DNA from: Euperipatoides rowelli
Taxonomy: Eukaryota; Onychophora; Udeonychophora; Euonychophora; Peripatopsidae
Length of the DNA stretch: 10,729 bases
Direction: 5' to 3' (one strand)
NCBI GenBank assembly: GCA_003024985.2
Contig: PXIH01S0001822.1
Shown here: positions 7,985 to 10,729 of the stretch, one piece after another
Numbering within the stretch: the first letter of the stretch is position 1
Layout of the letters: each line of letters opens with the position of its first letter
The notes under the pieces: generated by a model
Told to the model about the DNA's origin: nothing
Database searches by the model: none
What the model saw: the letters and a program-made list of their open reading frames with translations, nothing else
Program-made: the position numbers and the translations under genes

Positions 7985-8790
7985 TAAAATCTAAAATTAG
8001 ATGAATTAGAGTTGTCTGACAATCAGAAGACTACACTTTTAAACATTCTAGAACAAAGCAACAAAAAATACTAATTGAAGATGCAGCATAAATGACCTTC
8101 CCTCCTGCAATCTGAATTTTCTGGCTGATCAAGCTATTTACCAGAAACAATACTCCCATCAGGAAGAAAATAGATAGGCAAGAAAGATCTGGTATAATTA
8201 GCAAAACATGTTAAAATTTCAATACCCATGTTCCTTGAAATAAATCTTCCACTGACATTAAAATTGTTCTTGATTTAAGGAAAATTAATCAAAATATTGA
8301 AACCTGTAACTATTCACTCAAGTGTATTGATGAGATTATTGAAAAGTTATGAGAGTCAAAGTCTTTTCCATCCTTGATCTGAACAACGGGCATTGCAATG
8401 TCAAACTTCATGAAAGTGTTAAACATAGGTTTTCCTTTAGTGGTCCTTTTGGGCGATATAGGATGGAGATGTATCTCAGGGAATGTCAACCAATGCTAGA
8501 TTGTTCCAAAAAGCCATGAATGAGGCCTTATTTGACATAATCTCTCATGTGGTTCCAGGATGATGTAAGGAATATTTACTCATGACATACAGGAACTAAA
8601 AAAAATAAACATTTGCAGTCACCCTTTAAGTGTCCTTTTTAAAACATCAATGAAGTTCCTGGGGTACATAGTTGATCAAGATGATTCTCGCCCCACTAAT
8701 GACAATTTGGAGGCTGTTAAAAATTATGAAGGACGTCATGTGGAACTATTAAACAAATCAGAAGTTTCTTGGATACGGTAAACTTTTACC
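7985..8790 (+). pseudogene. pol: Gypsy reverse transcriptase, multiply frameshifted
   Basis: Pieces in order: LELSDNQKTTLLNILEQ (about 8003-8050) before the domain; KIVLDLRKINQNIETC (about 8261-8305), the strand carrying the conserved LR/K-N block; FSILDLNNGHCNVKLHE with the first catalytic Asp at 8376-8378; PFGRY; then SQGMSTNARLFQKAMNEAL in another frame; then FQDDV, whose paired catalytic Asp codons are 8559-8564; KFLGYIV (about 8653-8673); and IRSFLDTVNFYRKFIPGI leading into the RNase H connection. All three frames are used and stops occur between nearly every block. The three catalytic Asp residues survive, with Phe at the first position of the YxDD box. This enzyme would copy element RNA to DNA. 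Confidence 0.92.
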
Positions 8791-8879
8791 GCAAATTCAT
8801 ACCAGGCATAACATATTGCTTGCCCTGTCTACTAATTGCTTAAGAAAAGTAACACAAAGTTAATATGAACTAGTGAAGT

Positions 8880-9294
8880 AGAATTGCTATCCAAACACTT
8901 GAGACTAAATTAATTGAAATTTTGAAATACCCTGATTTTAGCAGGGACTTTCTTACAAAAATTGATGCCAGTGGTATTAGAATTGGGACTGTACTTGAGC
9001 AAAGAAATAATGGAGAGACACATCCCATTGCATTTTGTTGCAGGAAACTCAATCCTGCAGAACGGCGGTAGTCTGCAATTGAGCGAGAGGCTTTGGCCAT
9101 AGTGTAAGCCCTCGCTCAATTTAAGCACCTTACTTATGGTTATAGGATAATTCTCCAAACCAATCACAGACTAAAAGACACTAATACAAGACTCATGAGG
9201 TGGCTGTTGCAGGTGCAACATAATAATTTACTTATAGAGCACCAACCAGGTAAGTTCATCTTTGTCACTGATTAGTTGTCCTCTAAATACAGTG
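8880..9294 (+). pseudogene. pol: Gypsy RNase H domain, third catalytic Asp replaced
   Basis: This is the longest conserved block of the element in one frame: IQTLETKLIEILKYPDF, FLTKIDASGIRIGTVLEQ, HPIAFCCRKLNPAERR, a TAG (9069-9071), SAIEREALAIV, a TAA, ALAQFKHLTYGYRIILQTNH, then RLMRWLLQVQ and IEHQPGK before another TAG at about 9273. The first catalytic Asp (DAS) is at 8964-8966 and the Glu lies in IEREA. The TDH position reads TNH (AAT, 9162-9164), so the third catalytic Asp is lost, and several residues appear deleted just after it. Two minus-strand open frames over this block are antisense shadows. Confidence 0.94.
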
Positions 9295-9427
9295 AAGAAT
9301 CGCCTCGCATCACTCGCTACATCCCAGTTAAATGAAGCTTTGTCAATTAAAATAATAGTTAAAGGTCAGCATGGAGATCAAAATTGCATTAATTTAATTG
9401 TGAAGGTCAAAAAGGGTGAAATAGAAG

Positions 9428-9665
9428 ATGGATACTAATAAGATCATTCCTGCTAGATACCATGGTAGGAAGTATATAGTTGTTGCTCCATTAGAATTGG
9501 GAACTCATATCATGTCATTCTATCATGATGGGTTTACTGGTGGCCATCTTTCTGCTCCCATAATTTGTGTAAAATAAGGTTTATGTTCACTTGGAACAGA
9601 ATGGTGAGTGACATAAGTGAATTTGTTAGGACATGTAGTTTATATCAGAAGAGGAGCATGACGAG
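9428..9665 (+). pseudogene. pol: Integrase N-terminal zinc finger (HHCC), one Cys lost
   Basis: The frame reads IIPARYHGRKYIVVAPLELG then FYHDGFTGGHL, giving the H-x6-H pair (CAT at 9524-9526 and 9545-9547). After a stop and a frame change, FVRTCSLYQKR supplies the first Cys (9634-9636). The second Cys position, three residues on, is Tyr (TAT, 9643-9645). In live integrases this finger coordinates zinc and helps multimer assembly. Confidence 0.88.
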
Positions 9666-9698
9666 AACCAAAACCCTGTTTCAACCCATGATCCCATC

Positions 9699-10027
9699 AA
9701 AGCTCCACTGATAAGGGTATCAGTAGACACTTTGGGTCCCTTTGTTTCTACTAGGCATCAGCATAAATATGTTGTGTGGCTTGACTATTTCATTCACATG
9801 ATATTTGTTTCTCTATTAAGGAATATTGAAACTGAGATGGTAGCAAGTTACTACATAACTAATATCTTCCTTAGTATGGTTCTTCCCTGGAAATTGTTAC
9901 TGGCAGGGTGGGCAGTTTACTGGTAACATAATGATTCTTTACAAGGCCCTATGCATTAAGGGTGTATACACAAGCCCTTATAACCCTCAAAGCAACAGTG
10001 TAACCGAAAGGGTTAACTCTTAAGATA
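9699..10027 (+). pseudogene. pol: Integrase catalytic core, second Asp replaced
   Basis: The core begins IRVSVDTLGPFVSTRHQHKY in the frame open to 9926, with the first catalytic Asp at 9726-9728. A frame change then brings QGGQFTGN (9904-9927). The codon just before it, where the second catalytic Asp of the D-D-35-E triad belongs, is TGG (Trp, 9901-9903). The third residue, Glu, survives at 10006-10008 in TSPYNPQSNSVTERVN, 34 residues later. A TAA follows at about 10021. The 64-codon open frame starting at 9732 is the first half of this domain, so it is real but truncated. The enzyme would have inserted the element DNA into the host genome. Confidence 0.93.
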
Positions 10028-10550
10028 TTGAGTGTGCTTGCTCACCTGTGTGAATCCCACTATTCAATATGGGATGACTATCTCCCTTTTGTGGGTCAAA
10101 ATCTTAATTCAATACATAGAAACGTGGGAGATAGTCTCTTTTACATATTTTATGAGTTTGATAAAATTCATCCTGCTGTTCAGATGGATGGATTGGATGA
10201 CACTGATATCAGACCCGTCCTTAATTAATATCTTCAATGAAAGAGCAATTAAATGAAGCACGTGAGAGTATGACCGAACATCTTGTCATCAATCAAGAAT
10301 TGTGAACCTAAATCACACTTGATCAAATAATGGAATTAAAACCTGGGGATGCAGTTTTATGTTTGGATCAGACCAGGTAACTAAAAAAAAGAAACATAAA
10401 ATAATGTGGTATAAAGAACCCTACAGGGTTGTACTGAAGTTAGGTAGAGTGAACTATGGATTCAGGAGCATTACCAACCCTGATGATTAAATATAAGCTT
10501 AAAACACCAAAACAAATGCACATAGTGTATAATATAGTATTTATTAAAAA
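10028..10550 (+). pseudogene. pol: Integrase C-terminal region
   Basis: LAHLCESHYSIWDDYLPFVG and then NVGDSLFYIFYEF (10028-10228) match the end of the integrase core, where a W-D-x-x-L-P-F block and a T/G-x-S-P-F-like segment are typical. A frame change leads to LKPGDAVLCLDQTR, a TAA, and then WYKEPYRVVLKLGRVNYGFR with a TAA at 10488-10490. The P-Y-x-V and V-N-Y blocks are hallmarks of the Gypsy integrase SH3-like DNA-binding tail. The last faint match is around 10501-10533. The overlapping frame 10032-10256 is a shadow. Confidence 0.88.
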
Positions 10551-10590
10551 GGAATATTACCAATTATAATTTTGGATTATACATTATGCC

Positions 10591-10729
10591 TAGGGGTTCC
10601 AATACCGAATACCGGAATCTCGGACGATTTTACTACTACCGAAATACCGGTATTAAATCAACAAGATACCGGTATTTCGGTATTGTAACAAAAATACTAA
10701 ATTTCCAATTAAAAGTGTTTATACTGAGC
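10591..10729 (+). mobile_element. Start of a hAT-like element with ACCGG palindromes
   Basis: From TAGGGGTTCC (10591) the sequence becomes rich in ATACCGG/CCGGTAT units, quite unlike the AT-rich flank. Units occur at 10601-10615, 10637-10653 and 10666-10682. The last two are perfect 17-base reverse complements with a 12-base loop, and each contains its own palindrome centred on ACCGGT. Arrays of CCGGTATTT-type subterminal repeats behind a TAGGGGTTCC/CAGGGGTTCC terminus are, by my recollection, typical of one group of animal hAT transposons. The element runs off the window, so its length, coding capacity and other end are unknown. Confidence 0.5.

Larger units (their letters stand above)
6894..10550 (+). 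pseudogene. Decayed Ty3/Gypsy LTR retrotransposon gag-pol
   Basis: The recognisable order is gag C-terminus, zinc knuckle, aspartic protease, reverse transcriptase, RNase H, integrase. Integrase after RNase H is the Ty3/Gypsy (Metaviridae) arrangement, and the RT, RNase H and integrase motifs match that group. All pieces are on the plus strand but scattered over all three frames, with frame changes and stops every 20-100 codons, so no Gag-Pol could be made. The 5' gag region, leader and both LTRs are not recognisable. Sequence before 6894 that could be earlier gag cannot be read. The copy lies between two hAT-like termini, ending about 100 bases after one and stopping about 40 bases before the next. 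It is an old, dead copy. Component domains are listed separately. Confidence 0.93.

Noticed and set aside
8870-9167. Two overlapping minus-strand open frames
   Set aside because: Both are antisense to the well-recognised RNase H block on the plus strand.
10032-10256. Second open frame overlapping the integrase C-terminus
   Set aside because: The other frame (10028-10228) carries the integrase pattern; this one is a shadow.
1-10729. CRISPR array, bacterial operon, riboswitch or phage-like system
   Set aside because: No regularly spaced repeats, no bacterial-type gene packing and no ribosome-binding sites are seen. The content is that of eukaryotic repeat-rich DNA.

Overview
This is an AT-rich, gene-poor, eukaryotic-looking stretch, most likely intergenic or intronic DNA of an invertebrate animal; the species cannot be named from it. 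The evidence is the near absence of long open frames, and the presence of decayed remains of three classes of eukaryotic transposable element: a non-LTR (LINE) element, hAT-like DNA transposons and a Ty3/Gypsy LTR retrotransposon. Simple repeats, (CA)n and a C14 run are also present. I see no intact protein gene and no bacterial or phage features. Several of the longer open frames exist only if TTG is allowed as a start, or they fall in the wrong frame of a decayed element.

Layout. 1-1500: non-coding AT-rich DNA with an 18-bp-arm hairpin at 175-221. 1531-2690: AT-rich DNA with two short coding-like patches (1531-1659 and 2342-2465) that resemble exons but carry stops; I do not recognise a family. 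2883-3057: a G/C-rich, GGGCCC-bearing repeat, possibly the end of a non-autonomous DNA transposon. 3083-3765, minus strand: a fragment of a LINE apurinic-type endonuclease and the linker after it. 3766-6057: AT-rich DNA with a C14/(CA)7 tract and several small hairpins, but no gene. 6058-6798: a probable non-autonomous hAT-like element with a tandemly doubled 5' end. About 6894-10550, plus strand: one decayed Ty3/Gypsy gag-pol, readable in the canonical order gag C-terminus, zinc knuckle, protease, reverse transcriptase, RNase H, integrase zinc finger, integrase core, integrase C-terminus. 10591 to the window end: the start of a second hAT-like element with ACCGG palindromic subterminal repeats.

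The parts do not work together as a living system. The Gypsy copy has a broken reading frame throughout (frame changes between and within domains, many stops). At several metal-binding or catalytic positions the family residue is gone: zinc-knuckle His, RNase H third Asp, integrase zinc-finger Cys, integrase second Asp. No flanking LTR, primer-binding site or polypurine tract was found. The window is best read as a graveyard of nested or abutting transposons. I looked for a novel system and did not find one; the most interesting points are the internal duplication in the hAT-like element, the perfect palindromic hAT end, and the two unexplained exon-like patches.
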